Notes: generated by a model not told the origin, from the letters alone. A stretch of 64,000 nucleotides of DNA from Rohdeia mirabilis (GCA_007750655.1 CP036290.1:4030001-4094000); one strand, 5' to 3'; shown: positions 1 to 10,420, counted from the first letter of the stretch. Translations and numbers: made by a program.

Positions 1-3000
1 TCCACAGCGGCCACCGCGGCCTTCCTGCGCTTCGCGAAGAGCGGCGCGCCGGAGGAACTCGCGACCGTGTTCGACGCCACGGCCCTGCGCCTGACGGTGC
101 TCGCCGGCCACCTGTGCCGCGACGCCGCCGAGGCCGAGGACCTGGTGCAGAGCACGTTCCTGGTGGCCATGCGGGACGCCGAGTCGTTCGACGGTTCGCG
201 GCCGATCGAGAGCTGGCTGGCCGGGATCCTGCGCCACCGCGCGCTCGATCTCGGACGTCGGCGCCGTTCCCGTGCCGAACGCGAGCGCTCGGACGATCTA
301 CCCGATGCCATCGAACCGGCGCGCGGCCCGCTCGAACTCGCGGCCGACGCCGAGCTGTTCGAGCAGGTCACCGCGGCCATCGAGCGCATCGACGGTCCGT
401 CGCGCCAGGTCCTCGCGCTGCGTCTCGTGCACGGCCTCGAGCCGACGGCGATCGCGCACGCGTTGGGTCGGTCACCGGGCACGGTCCGCATGCAGCTGAA
501 GCGCGGGCTCGAACGCCTGCGCGAAGCGGTTCCGGCCGGAGCGGCTGCGTTGGTCGGCGGGCTCGTGCTCGAAGGCCGAGGACTGGCCGCCGTGCGCGAG
601 TCGTTGCTCACGTCCGTCGGTGCGAGCGCGCAGGCCTCCGCCGCCGCCGCGACCACCGCCCAGGGTGTCTTCACCACCACCACTCCCCTCTTCGGAGCCA
701 TCATCGTGAAGCACTGGATCTCGCTCGCCATCGCCGCCCTCGTGGTCGTCGTCGTCGGTTTCGTCGTGTGGGACCCGCAGGAGGCGTCGTCCTCGCTCGG
801 GCGCGAGTCGGGCGGTGCGCCGCCGGTCGAACTTGCGAGCGACGGTGCGGACGTGCCGCTCGCGCCGGACCTGGCGCAGGCGACGCCGCTGCGGATCGAA
901 CGGACGGCCGTCACATCGACGCCCGCACTCGCCGCCGTGGCTGCCGAGGGGCGCGCGCTCGACGTGCGCGTCGTGTGGGAGGACTCGCGGCGACCGGCGG
1001 CGGACGTCGGCCTCTACCTGCGGCGTGCGAGCGGCGAGATCGGTTCGGAGCGACGCACCGACACAGCGGGCTCCGCGTTCTTCGACGACCTGGTCCCGGG
1101 CCCCTATCTGGTCGCGACGGAGCTCGGCGGCGCGACGATCCGCGTGGACACCCGCGAACGGCGCGAGCTCGAGATCGCGCTCCCCGAAGGCACCACGGCC
1201 GGTGGGATCGTCGTCGATCTGAAGGGCGAACCGGTCGCCGGTGCCGAGATCCTGCGCATCGACCCGACGCACCATCGGGTCATGCACGTGCTCGGAACGA
1301 CCGCGTCCGACGGAGTCTTCGAGATCGACCACGTGGACCCCGAAGCGCTGCTGATCGCGCGCCACGACGACTGGCAACCGGCGCAGGTCGAGGACTGCGG
1401 CGACGACCTCGAGTTCGTGCTCGGCGCGAAGGGGCACCGCTTGTTCGGGCGCGTGCTCGACCCGTCCGGAGCGCCGGTGCCGTTCGCACGCCTCGCGATC
1501 GGCGTCGACGAGGACGCGCGCGAGATCTTCGAAGGCTCGGAACTCGCGCCGGGCGAGCTCGAGGGCTCGAAGAAGTCGATGGACCTCGAGGGCATCCTGA
1601 TCGCGGCCGACGAGAACGGTCGCTTCGACACGCGCGAGGTCCCGGCCGGCTATGTGTTGATCGTCGCGCGCCCGCTCGAGGCGGACAGCGGTCTGGTGGC
1701 CTGGGCGAGCGGCTACATCCACTTCAGCTCCGAACTCGAGCTCGACCTGCAGCTGACCCAGGGCGCAACGGTCCACGGTCGCATCGCCGACCGCACCGAC
1801 GCTCCGATCGCGAACGCCGAGATCCGCGCCGAGTGGGAAGGCACGCGCGCGCTCGGTCAGTTCGAAGCCGAACTCGGACGGTACGTGGCCGATCCGGTCG
1901 CGCATTCCGACGACGAGGGCCGGTTCGAACTGACCGGACTGCTGCCGGGCGACTACGACTTCACGGCGCACATGGCCGACTTCTTCCTGGCGCGTGAGGA
2001 TCGCGAACTCGACGACGGCGAGCACTTCGAGTGGAACCCGGTCGTCGCGAACGGTGGATCGCTCGCGGTGCGGCTCGTGGACGAGAACGGTGCTCCGGTC
2101 GAAGGCTGGCACGTCGTCGCCCTCGAGCCGGACGCGGAGATTCGGCCTTGGTACCGCTCCACGGCCCGCACCGATGCGGACGGTCGCGCGACCATCCACG
2201 GCCTCGCGGACGGCGTCGCGCTCGATCTCGCGCTGCATGCTCCCACGCTGTCGGGACGCGCGTCGGGCTTGGCCCAGTGCCGGCGAACGGGCGTCGTTCC
2301 GTCCGACCAGGTTCTCGAGGTGGTGCTGACCGCGGCGGAACGCGCGACCGCGAGCGTGACCGGGACCTGGCCGTCCGAACCCGTCGATCCGAGCCTGATC
2401 CTGTTGAAGCTCGAGCGCACGGACTGGAACGCGAGCGCATTCGTCGCCGTCGCGGCCGACGGATCGTTCACGTTCGCGCCCCTCGGCGCCGGTGAGTACC
2501 GCCTCGTGACGGCCGGCGGCGGCTTCCCCGCGGACGTCGAGCTGGCGCGCATCGAACTGGGCGTGGGCGAGGCGCTCGACCTGGGTCTCGTGCGGCCGCC
2601 GCTCTTCGGACAGCTCGAGATCGAATTGGTCGACGCGGACGGTGCGGCCGTCGAGCAGGCGTCGATCCGCGTCCTGCACGCGGGCGAGAACGCCCACGCC
2701 GTCGTGGGAACGAGCGCGGGCCGCTTCGTCACGTCGCCGCTCGAGCCGGGGACCTACACCCTGTGCATCGACACGGCTGGCTCGCCGCCGAAGCGCGTGG
2801 ACGTCGAAGTCACGAGCGAGTTGTACCGCACGCTGCGGATCGAGCTCGAGCGCGGCGTGTGCGTGCCGCTGCGAGTCCTGCCGTACACGGGGCGCAGCGG
2901 TGCGCCGACGAAGGTCTGGCTGCGGGTGACGGACGGGACGACCGGAGTCGAGGTCATCAGCCGCTACCTGACGCGCGCGGCGGACGAGCCGGAGTTCGCG

Positions 3001-3138
3001 CTCGACCTGCACCTGGTGCCGGGCATCTACGAACTGAGTCTGCGCGACCAGTCCCCGGCACGGCGCGGGACGTTCTACGCGGAGCTCGAGGTGGTCGCGG
3101 GCGCGGACGTCGCTCCGATCGCGGCGACCCTGGACTAG
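1..3138 (+). CDS. ECF sigma factor fused to TM helix and carboxypeptidase-regulatory-like repeats, copy 1 (5' partial)
   Basis: The reading frame is open from base 1, and the first codons (…AAFLRFAKSG…) align with the starts of the four downstream paralogues, so the true start lies just upstream of the window. Residues about 20-95 form sigma region 2 (AEDLVQSTF, SWLAGILRHRALD) and about 115-180 form sigma region 4 with helix-turn-helix SPGTVRMQLKRGL. A single hydrophobic helix follows (about residues 239-258, LAIAALVVVVVGFVVW). The rest, about 780 residues, is a chain of beta repeats of the CarboxypepD_reg type (G-x-V-x-D-x-x-G-x-P-V-x-x-A … D-x-x-G-x-F … P-G-x-Y). Inference: a cytoplasmic sigma factor tethered to the membrane with an extracytoplasmic sensor or scaffold tail. 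No catalytic protease residues are visible in the tail. The target promoters are unknown. Confidence 0.9.
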   Translation, partial: STAATAAFLRFAKSGAPEELATVFDATALRLTVLAGHLCRDAAEAEDLVQSTFLVAMRDAESFDGSRPIESWLAGILRHRALDLGRRRRSRAERERSDDLPDAIEPARGPLELAADAELFEQVTAAIERIDGPSRQVLALRLVHGLEPTAIAHALGRSPGTVRMQLKRGLERLREAVPAGAAALVGGLVLEGRGLAAVRESLLTSVGASAQASAAAATTAQGVFTTTTPLFGAIIVKHWISLAIAALVVVVVGFVVWDPQEASSSLGRESGGAPPVELASDGADVPLAPDLAQATPLRIERTAVTSTPALAAVAAEGRALDVRVVWEDSRRPAADVGLYLRRASGEIGSERRTDTAGSAFFDDLVPGPYLVATELGGATIRVDTRERRELEIALPEGTTAGGIVVDLKGEPVAGAEILRIDPTHHRVMHVLGTTASDGVFEIDHVDPEALLIARHDDWQPAQVEDCGDDLEFVLGAKGHRLFGRVLDPSGAPVPFARLAIGVDEDAREIFEGSELAPGELEGSKKSMDLEGILIAADENGRFDTREVPAGYVLIVARPLEADSGLVAWASGYIHFSSELELDLQLTQGATVHGRIADRTDAPIANAEIRAEWEGTRALGQFEAELGRYVADPVAHSDDEGRFELTGLLPGDYDFTAHMADFFLAREDRELDDGEHFEWNPVVANGGSLAVRLVDENGAPVEGWHVVALEPDAEIRPWYRSTARTDADGRATIHGLADGVALDLALHAPTLSGRASGLAQCRRTGVVPSDQVLEVVLTAAERATASVTGTWPSEPVDPSLILLKLERTDWNASAFVAVAADGSFTFAPLGAGEYRLVTAGGGFPADVELARIELGVGEALDLGLVRPPLFGQLEIELVDADGAAVEQASIRVLHAGENAHAVVGTSAGRFVTSPLEPGTYTLCIDTAGSPPKRVDVEVTSELYRTLRIELERGVCVPLRVLPYTGRSGAPTKVWLRVTDGTTGVEVISRYLTRAADEPEFALDLHLVPGIYELSLRDQSPARRGTFYAELEVVAGADVAPIAATLD

Positions 3139-3518
3139 GGGGGGCGCGCGGTACGAGTTCGTCGCCCGGGCCGAGCACCGGGCCGAGCACCGGGCCGAGC
3201 ACATGGCCGCCCGGCGCGCAGGACCGCGTCGCAGATCCGGCCGCCGCGGAGGCCCGTGTCGATTCGCCCACCTCGGGTCGACCGCCGTCGCCGCGGCGCC
3301 TTCGGACCCGCTCCCAGGCGCACCACCGCGAAGCCGTCGCCCTCCACCTCGATGGGCGCGGGTAGCCTGGGTCCGGTCCCGCTGCGGCGCCGGGTTCGAG
3401 CGTCCGCTCCACCGGTGCCGAGCGCCTCCGCAGCCGCTTCGGACCGCACGCCCCACCTGCCCTGGGCACTTTCCGACAGATCTTCGTGACGTTCTCGCCG
3501 TTCGATCGACAACCCCCG
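3139..3518. other. Intergenic region with 12-bp tandem repeat
   Basis: This 380-bp gap separates sigma-fusion copies 1 and 2. It contains three perfect head-to-tail copies of CCGGGCCGAGCA at 3166-3201. No convincing gene or terminator hairpin was seen. The promoter of copy 2 presumably lies here, but no clear -35/-10 pair can be picked in such GC-rich DNA. Confidence 0.5.
3166..3201. repeat. 12-bp tandem repeat, three perfect copies
   Basis: The unit CCGGGCCGAGCA occurs at 3166-3177, 3178-3189 and 3190-3201 without mismatch. It starts 27 bp after the stop codon of sigma-fusion copy 1. It could be replication-slippage DNA or a protein-binding array; nothing in the sequence decides. Confidence 0.75.
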
Positions 3519-6500
3519 GTGACTGAATCCCCGAGGGAGACCGACTTCCTTGCCTACCGGGACCGCGGTGACGTCGAGGCGCTCGCACGCTTCTTCGGCG
3601 CCGCGGCCCCGCACCTCCGTGTGCTCGCCGTTCACGCGGCACGCTCGGTCGACGAGGCCGAGGACCTGATCCAGTCGACGTACGCGGAAGCGATCGCGTC
3701 GGCGGACGCCTACCGCGGCGAAGGCTGTCCGACCGCTTGGATGGCCTCGATCCTGCGGTACAAGGCGATCGACCTGCAGCGGCGGCGCACGCTCGAACCG
3801 CAGGGCGCCGACGTGCGCGAGCTGGTCGACGAACCGGCGCTGCAGCGACTCGCGGTCGATCACCTGGCGGAGCGGGAGTTCTTCGAGCTCGTCGTCGAGA
3901 AGGTCCACCGCCTCCCGTCCCCGTACCGCGAGGTGCTCGAGCGACGGCTGTTGGGCGGACTCGGCCCCGGGGCGATCGCCGAGGAACTGGAGCGCGCGCC
4001 CGGCACCGTGCGGATGCAGCTGAAGCGTGGGCTCGAGCTGCTGCGCGAGTCGTTGCCCGGCGGCGACGCGCTGTTCGGGCTGACCGTGTGCGCGCTACTG
4101 CTCGATCCGCGAGCGGTGCGGGCCGAGTACGTCCCGCGTGCCGATGGAGTCGTGCCGACGGCGATCGCCGGCAAGACGTTGGGAGCGAGTGGTCTTCCGT
4201 TCGGACTGGCGTGGCTCTTGGGTGCCGTGATCCTGCTGCTGGGCCTGGGTCTCGCGCTCGTACTCGGTGGAACCGACGACGCGGACGTTCCGGTGCTGGT
4301 CGCGGGTGACGCCGTGGCCGACGCTCCGAGCGTGGGACTGGTCGCGCCGGTCCGTCGCGCCGAGCGTTCGACCGTGGACGCGCCCAGCGAGGTGGCGGCG
4401 GGCACTGCGGACGCAGACCTCGTGGCGGTGCCCGACCTGCGGGCGCGCCTCGTGGATCCGGACGGGCGGCCCGTGAGCGATGCGGTGGTCGAGTGGATCG
4501 AGCTGAGGACACCGCTGGCCTTGTCGCGGCTGCCGCTGCAGCCCGACGAGGTTCCGGAGTCGGGCGCGACCACCACCGCCGAGGACGGAACGTTCGCGAT
4601 CCGCGTGAGTGCCGACTGTTCGCGCGCCCTCGCGGTGCAGGTGACGCCGATCGCAGGCCCCGAGTTCGAGCTGCAGGTGCCGCTCGAACGCGCGGGCGAA
4701 ACGCTCGACCTGGGCGACCTGCGTCTGGCGCCGACCGGATGGATCACAGGTCGGGTGCGAGCGCCGGACGGCTCCGTGCCGAACTGGCTGCCGAGGACCG
4801 TTGCACTGAGGCACACCTGGACGCCGCGTGCCGAACTGGAGCCTCGCGCGGGATTCCTTGGAGCCGCACCGGTCGACTCGTCCGGCCGGTTCGCGTTCCC
4901 CGCCGTTCCAGCGGGCGGCGCCAGGCTCTCGATCGGTAGCGCGAGCTTCCAATCGGAGATCACAGCGACCGTGAGGGCAGGCGAAGAGACGGTGCTCGAC
5001 TTCGAGGTACCCGAGATTGGGCCCGGTCAGCGGGTCGTGGCGCACCTGAGGTCGAGACCTGGTCAGTCGCTCTTCACTCCGGATGCGAGCACGGGACCTT
5101 GGCTCTGGCTCGTGTCGTCCGATGGACGGCGGCGCCCTCCCACGAGTGCCGCGAGCGATGTCGCCACTTGGGACGACGTGCCAGAGGGCGACCACGAGCT
5201 GCACTTCGAGGCGCGGCACTTCAAGCCTGTCGTCGTGACAGGCGTGCGGCGCGGCTCGACCCACGACGTGTTCGTCGAAGGGGACTCGACTCTGCGCCTA
5301 CGCGTACTCGACGAGGACGGGCAGCCCATCGACGAATTGTGGTTGTCGGTCCTCCTCTCGTCGAAGGGGGTAACGCCGACATCGTCGAGGACGATTGCAC
5401 CGACCTCGATCGAGGACGATGGCTGGGCCGTGTTCGTTCGATTCCCGAGCCGGTGCACTCAAGTCACCGCTATCGGGATCGAAGGTGTCCTTACCACCCG
5501 AGAGATCGTCGAGTGCCTGCCAGGTGCCACGACGAGCGTCGAGATCGACCTCCGTCAGGCGCACAGAGTGCGAGGCGTCGTCCTCACGCAACTTGGTGCT
5601 CCCGTGAGCGGCGTGGACATCGAAGTTTGCACCAGCCAACTCGACGAGTCTCACGCCCGACCTTCGCTCCCGCCCTTGCGGTACGTCGGACTCCCGACGC
5701 GCCTCAAAGGTGCGAACTCGCGGATCGTTGGAACGACGGACAACGAAGGTCGATTCGAAGTGCGGGTCCCTGAGGATGGCGACTACGACGTCCTCGCGTT
5801 CCTCTCACCTTGGATCTACGCCGAAACGTCGGCGGAGCCCAGCGCCGACGGGGTCGAACTGCGGCTACCTGCCTGGCGCTCGATCAGCGGACGCCTCGCC
5901 GCAGACGCTTCGGATGTCGTCGATGGATTCGACCTCGAGATCCGGTCGAGGGCCGGCGATGCCGCGTCATTGCCGTCGATCGGCCCAGCGGCAAGTCGAC
6001 CTGACTACCACAAGACCGTGTCTCGGCTCGTGAATAGCGACGGCAGCTTCGGCCCGCTCGCGGTTCCTACCTCGCCCTTCGAACTTCTGGCTGTGCTTCC
6101 GCTCTCAGCGCGGAGTTTCGAAACGACGACCAACATCTCCAATCGACCGGAATTCCCGATCGCGCAGTTCGAAGCCGGTAACGACGACGTTCACGACCTC
6201 CAGATCGCCTTGGACCACCTCGCCCCTGGACGAATCGAGCTGCGGTTCACCGGACAGCGCCCGCACCCGATCGAAGCCACTCTGTACGGCACCTATGAGT
6301 TTCACGAGGAAGAGGCGGACGTCGGCGGACACTCGTGGTCGCGCCGCCTGGAGCGCCCGAGGCTCGTCCTCCTGGTCACCGTACCGGTGGACGACACACC
6401 GGTGCATATCGACGGGATCTCTCCCGGCACATGCGCGTTCAAGTTGACAGTCTTCGGCACCGGCGCCAGCTGGTCCGAAAGGTTCCCAGGTCTCCACACC

Positions 6501-6821
6501 ATGGACCCAAGGAAAGCCAATCGCCTGGAGATGGAGGTCCAAGTGGCGGAAGGAGCGATCCTGTGCACGAACGCGGAAGGCGAAGCGTTGCGTGACTGCC
6601 CGATCATCATCGGCCTACGGCAAGGCGAGCGAACGACGAAAGGACGTGGGCGCACCGACTCGCTCGGCAGGCTGTCGCTCTCTCTCCCCCCGCGCACGCT
6701 CACGCTCACCCGAGGTGTAGAGCTCGAGGGCTTCGGTGTGGAACCCACCGGCCCCCCCGTCGAAGTGCGCTGGGGCCCCGATGGTCCGGACCAGGCGACC
6801 GTCGTCCTGACCGAGTTCTGA
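3519..6821 (+). CDS. ECF sigma factor fused to TM helix and carboxypeptidase-regulatory-like repeats, copy 2
   Basis: About 1,100 residues. The frame also has an upstream GTG at 3486. I chose GTG 3519 because it places the conserved DFLAY about ten residues from the start, as in copies 3-5 (MAAERPRDEDF, MPAERPRDEDF); neither start has a good Shine-Dalgarno. Sigma region 2 (DEAEDLIQSTYAEAI, WMASILRYKAIDLQRR) and region 4 (APGTVRMQLKRGLELLRE) are intact. One long hydrophobic helix (LAWLLGAVILLLGLGLALVLGG) follows at about residues 230-251. The tail of about 850 residues has regulatory-like beta repeats. From about 5300 the codon usage drifts to less GC-rich third positions than in copy 1, which may mean weaker selection or a different age of the tail. 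Likely role: membrane-tethered sigma factor; its signal is unknown. Confidence 0.88.
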   Translation: MTESPRETDFLAYRDRGDVEALARFFGAAAPHLRVLAVHAARSVDEAEDLIQSTYAEAIASADAYRGEGCPTAWMASILRYKAIDLQRRRTLEPQGADVRELVDEPALQRLAVDHLAEREFFELVVEKVHRLPSPYREVLERRLLGGLGPGAIAEELERAPGTVRMQLKRGLELLRESLPGGDALFGLTVCALLLDPRAVRAEYVPRADGVVPTAIAGKTLGASGLPFGLAWLLGAVILLLGLGLALVLGGTDDADVPVLVAGDAVADAPSVGLVAPVRRAERSTVDAPSEVAAGTADADLVAVPDLRARLVDPDGRPVSDAVVEWIELRTPLALSRLPLQPDEVPESGATTTAEDGTFAIRVSADCSRALAVQVTPIAGPEFELQVPLERAGETLDLGDLRLAPTGWITGRVRAPDGSVPNWLPRTVALRHTWTPRAELEPRAGFLGAAPVDSSGRFAFPAVPAGGARLSIGSASFQSEITATVRAGEETVLDFEVPEIGPGQRVVAHLRSRPGQSLFTPDASTGPWLWLVSSDGRRRPPTSAASDVATWDDVPEGDHELHFEARHFKPVVVTGVRRGSTHDVFVEGDSTLRLRVLDEDGQPIDELWLSVLLSSKGVTPTSSRTIAPTSIEDDGWAVFVRFPSRCTQVTAIGIEGVLTTREIVECLPGATTSVEIDLRQAHRVRGVVLTQLGAPVSGVDIEVCTSQLDESHARPSLPPLRYVGLPTRLKGANSRIVGTTDNEGRFEVRVPEDGDYDVLAFLSPWIYAETSAEPSADGVELRLPAWRSISGRLAADASDVVDGFDLEIRSRAGDAASLPSIGPAASRPDYHKTVSRLVNSDGSFGPLAVPTSPFELLAVLPLSARSFETTTNISNRPEFPIAQFEAGNDDVHDLQIALDHLAPGRIELRFTGQRPHPIEATLYGTYEFHEEEADVGGHSWSRRLERPRLVLLVTVPVDDTPVHIDGISPGTCAFKLTVFGTGASWSERFPGLHTMDPRKANRLEMEVQVAEGAILCTNAEGEALRDCPIIIGLRQGERTTKGRGRTDSLGRLSLSLPPRTLTLTRGVELEGFGVEPTGPPVEVRWGPDGPDQATVVLTEF

Positions 6822-7111
6822 GTCCGGGCTTCGAACCACCGCTCGACTCGGAGCCCTCCGATCTCGCCCTCTCGGTGCGGCCGCGACGTCCGTGCTCGGC
6901 GCGTGCCACGGCGCGAGCGCTCTCCGAGTGACCACACGGCCGGCGCCCCCGTCCGCGCCGTCCAGGCAACCCGCCGTGTGGCGCCCCACGCTCCCCGCCG
7001 CGATCCAGGCGCCGGCCGGCACGCGACGCCACGGCGTGACGCAAGTCGCGACCGCCCACGTTTCGAGCAGTTGCCCGTGACGCAGGCGGCGGCGCGTCGT
7101 CCCCTGGATCC

Positions 7112-10100
7112 ATGGCCGCCGAACGCCCGAGGGACGAAGACTTCCACGCCTGGACGCGGCGTGGCGACGCCGAAGCGCTCGCACGCTACTTCGACGCCGC
7201 CGCGCCGCGCCTGCTGTTGATCGCCGCGCACGTGTCGCCGCCCGGCATCGAGCCCGAGGACCTGGTCCAGCAGACGTTCCTCGAAGCCCTGCGTACCGCA
7301 TCCGCTCCGCGCGGCGAGCAGCGGGTGTTCTCGTGGCTCGCGGCCATCCTGCGCAACCGCGCCGTCGACGAGCACCGTCGCCGCGGCCGTCGCGCCGAAC
7401 TCGCCCTCGACGACACCCTGCTCGAGCCCGCCGCGAGCGACGACCCCACGCGCCGCCTGCTCGACGACGAGCTGTTCGAACGCGTGGTCGCCGCCATCGA
7501 CGGGCTCGAGCCGCCCCAGCGCGAAGTCGTGTCGCTGCGCCTCGTGCACGGCATGGACCCGGCCACGATCGCCCACACGTTGGGACGCCAGCCGGGGACG
7601 GTGCGCATGCAGCTGAAGCGTGGGCTGGAGCGGTTGCGCGGCGAACTCGCAGGCGTCGTCGGACCGGCCGCACTTGCCGCGTTGTCCGCGCTGGTCGCGA
7701 ACGAGAGCGCGGGTCTGGCGGCGGCGCGCGACACCGTCCTGGCCGAAGCGGCGCGCTCGACCGCCGCGACGGCCACTCTCAGCTCGTCCACTTCGCTCGC
7801 CACTCGAACCCTGAAGGCCCTGATGAATCCCTTGCCCGCCACGCTCGTCGCCTCGATCCTCTCCGTCCTCGCCCTGTTGACGTTCGCTCCGTGGGAGAAC
7901 GGTGGAGCCGGTGGCCCAGCGACGCTCGACGCGAGCGCGATGGCCGACACCTCCGAGGAACTCGCCGAGGTCGTCACGACGCCGACCGCTGTGGACGCGA
8001 GCTCCCGTGAAGTGGCGAGCACGGTCGACGACGGCACGGTCGACAAGAGCACGGTCGAGAGCGACGACCTCGCCGAGCCACTCGTGGTCGGAAGGCTCGT
8101 CGATCACACCGACGCTCCAGTGGTCGGCGCCACGATTCGCTGGAGCACGGACCCGGCCACACCCGACGGAACGAGCGCCGGGCGCGTCGACCACCCGGAT
8201 GCGACGACCGACGTCGAAGGCCATTTCGCGCTCGCCGCCGCGGCACCGCCCGATGCGCTCGTCGTAGTCACCGTCGTCGCCAGCGGTCTGCCCCAGTTCG
8301 GCCTGCGGATCCCGAGAGCCGAGGCGGGCGCGATCGACCTCGGAACGATCGCCTACCCCGAGATGGCGACCGCGACCCTGTGCCTGGTCACCTCGACAGG
8401 AGATCCCGTCACGTGGATGGAAGGACACCAGCCCTACGCGACGCACCACTGGAATCCCCGTCCCGAGTACGTCGCCCATGGCCTCCAGGACCTCGCAGCG
8501 ACCCCGTTCGACGAGTTCGGCCAAAGCATCGTCGCGCACGCTCCCGTCGGAACGCTGACGTCGTCCATGTGGGAACCGGCCAGGTTCGAGGAAGTCCGCC
8601 GGCACGACTCCGTCGTCGCTGGCGCCGAGAACGTGTTCCAGATCGCCTGGCCGTTCCCCGACCCCGCTTCCAGCACGACGGTCGAGATCGAACTGGACGC
8701 GATCGGAGCGCCATTGAGACTCGCGTACCCCAAGGACGTCGTTCGACTCGTGCTCTCCGACGGCACCGTCCGAACGATCGAGGCGTTCCCGATGTCCGGT
8801 CGCCCGGCGGTGGTCTTCGACGCGGTTCCGAACGGCTACCACGCGCTCGAGGTCCGCATCCATGGCTTCGCTGCGGTGGACATCTTCGACGTGGAAGCGG
8901 GTGGCGCGTACACCGCCGTGGCTCGCGGAGCCGCGCGCGTCCATCTGCGGGTCCTCGACGAGAACGGCGAGCGCCTCGGCGACTATCGACTCACCAGCGA
9001 GCTCGCGCGCAGCACCACGCTCCGCTTCGGCGAACCGGACGACCTGCGTCCGCGCGGCGTCGATGTCGGGACGCACGAGGTGTACGACTCGGTCGCCGCC
9101 ATCGACCAGCACTGGAGCGTGCGCCTCGAGGACGGTCGCAGCCGGCGCGTGACTCTCGCGGGACTGACCACGGGTGAGACGCGAGAGGTCGATGTCCTGT
9201 TCGCAGAGGAAGCGACGGTCTCCGGCATCGTCCGCGCCGACGATGGCACGCCCGTCGCGGGTGCAACCATCGAGCTGCGCCCCCACACTTCGCGCGGACC
9301 GGCCTCGTTCCAGTGGCCGGCGCCCGCGGCGTTCGACCCGACGGCGCCGGTCGCGAGTGGCTCGAGCCCGACGATCACGGGCACGACCGCGAGCGACGGC
9401 GGCTTCGCCCTCGCGACCGATCCCGGCGTCGTGTACTCGTTGTTCGTCGCGCGCTCGGCCTGGTCGTACGCGATCGTCGACGCCACCGCGGCTCCAGACA
9501 CTCACGACATCGTCCTCCCCGCCGTCCGAACGGTGCGCGGGCGGGTCGAGGGCCTGGACGCCGAAGCCCTGCGCGTGCTGAAGCTGTTGGTACGCCCACT
9601 CGTCGCCGATGCCCTGAGCACCCACGTTCTCGAGTGGAGACCGCAGCTCGTCGAGTTCGAGCAGGACGGCTCGTTCGTCGTGACCGGCGTCGGAACGGCC
9701 GAGCACGAACTAGCCATTGCCTATCCGAACTCGATGGATGTCATGCGCACCGGCGGCTCGCGCGGTGGCATGTACGCCATCGCTGCTCACCCGCTCGGAA
9801 CGCTCGCGGCCGGCTCCGACGACGTGGAGGATCTGGTGCTCGACGGCGCGCCTATGCGACCGGCCTCGGTCGAGATCGTCGCGCGCGTGGACGGGGTCCC
9901 GCTCGCGCAAGGAGGCGTCGCGGGTATCGACCTCGGCGTGACGGAGAGCGGTCGGATCTGCCAGTTCGCGCTCCAGGTCGGCAACGCCGGGCGGACGCGG
10001 ATCCCGTGGCTCCCGCCGGGCACGTGGTCGTTCGCCGTCGCTTCCATGGACGCTCCGTGGCTCGTGAGTGAGCCTGCGCCGCGCACGCTCGCTCCGGGCG

Positions 10101-10420
10101 CGTCCGTCGAGTTGGTGTTCGACATCGTTCTGGTGGAGGGGCGCCTCCTTCTGACGGACCCGACGGGCGCGCCACTCGCTGGGCGCCAGGTCGACGTCAG
10201 CGGCCCCGACTTCGACGGACTCGGACCGCGCACGACGCTCACGACCGACGACGCTGGCGGGCTCGACCTCGACCTGCCCGAGAACGCGTACACGCTGCGC
10301 CTGCGACGCGAGTCCGCGGCGAGCGACCGGGCCGAGCGCGGCGCACCCGTCGCGGTCCTGTGGACCTCGTGGGGCCCCGCGACGCCCACGGTCGTGCTCG
10401 CAGAACCGCCGATCGAGTGA
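7112..10420 (+). CDS. ECF sigma factor fused to TM helix and carboxypeptidase-regulatory-like repeats, copy 3
   Basis: 1,102 residues. It starts MAAERPRDEDF, shared almost exactly with copies 4 and 5 at DNA level. Sigma2 carries EPEDLVQQTFLEALR and WLAAILRNRAVDEHRRRGR; sigma4 carries the helix QPGTVRMQLKRGLERLR. An in-frame ATG at 7823, with GAAGG five bases upstream, sits right before the membrane helix (about residues 243-262, ATLVASILSVLALLTFA). It could be a relic start of a once separate tail gene or an internal start. The tail contains several CarboxypepD_reg-like repeats, such as VGRLVDHTDAPVVGATI and SGIVRADDGTPVAGATIEL. Bases 7517-7640 are identical to 10896-11019 in copy 4. No separate anti-sigma gene is nearby, so control is probably within the polypeptide. 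Confidence 0.9.
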   Translation: MAAERPRDEDFHAWTRRGDAEALARYFDAAAPRLLLIAAHVSPPGIEPEDLVQQTFLEALRTASAPRGEQRVFSWLAAILRNRAVDEHRRRGRRAELALDDTLLEPAASDDPTRRLLDDELFERVVAAIDGLEPPQREVVSLRLVHGMDPATIAHTLGRQPGTVRMQLKRGLERLRGELAGVVGPAALAALSALVANESAGLAAARDTVLAEAARSTAATATLSSSTSLATRTLKALMNPLPATLVASILSVLALLTFAPWENGGAGGPATLDASAMADTSEELAEVVTTPTAVDASSREVASTVDDGTVDKSTVESDDLAEPLVVGRLVDHTDAPVVGATIRWSTDPATPDGTSAGRVDHPDATTDVEGHFALAAAAPPDALVVVTVVASGLPQFGLRIPRAEAGAIDLGTIAYPEMATATLCLVTSTGDPVTWMEGHQPYATHHWNPRPEYVAHGLQDLAATPFDEFGQSIVAHAPVGTLTSSMWEPARFEEVRRHDSVVAGAENVFQIAWPFPDPASSTTVEIELDAIGAPLRLAYPKDVVRLVLSDGTVRTIEAFPMSGRPAVVFDAVPNGYHALEVRIHGFAAVDIFDVEAGGAYTAVARGAARVHLRVLDENGERLGDYRLTSELARSTTLRFGEPDDLRPRGVDVGTHEVYDSVAAIDQHWSVRLEDGRSRRVTLAGLTTGETREVDVLFAEEATVSGIVRADDGTPVAGATIELRPHTSRGPASFQWPAPAAFDPTAPVASGSSPTITGTTASDGGFALATDPGVVYSLFVARSAWSYAIVDATAAPDTHDIVLPAVRTVRGRVEGLDAEALRVLKLLVRPLVADALSTHVLEWRPQLVEFEQDGSFVVTGVGTAEHELAIAYPNSMDVMRTGGSRGGMYAIAAHPLGTLAAGSDDVEDLVLDGAPMRPASVEIVARVDGVPLAQGGVAGIDLGVTESGRICQFALQVGNAGRTRIPWLPPGTWSFAVASMDAPWLVSEPAPRTLAPGASVELVFDIVLVEGRLLLTDPTGAPLAGRQVDVSGPDFDGLGPRTTLTTDDAGGLDLDLPENAYTLRLRRESAASDRAERGAPVAVLWTSWGPATPTVVLAEPPIE

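Noticed and set aside
472-4512. Very long minus-strand open frame (over 1,300 codons) opposite the sigma-fusion genes, and similar ones at 6302-9706 and 10593-12791
   Set aside because: They are Arg/Ala/Pro-rich mirror frames of real plus-strand genes, caused by the high GC content; no domains are visible.
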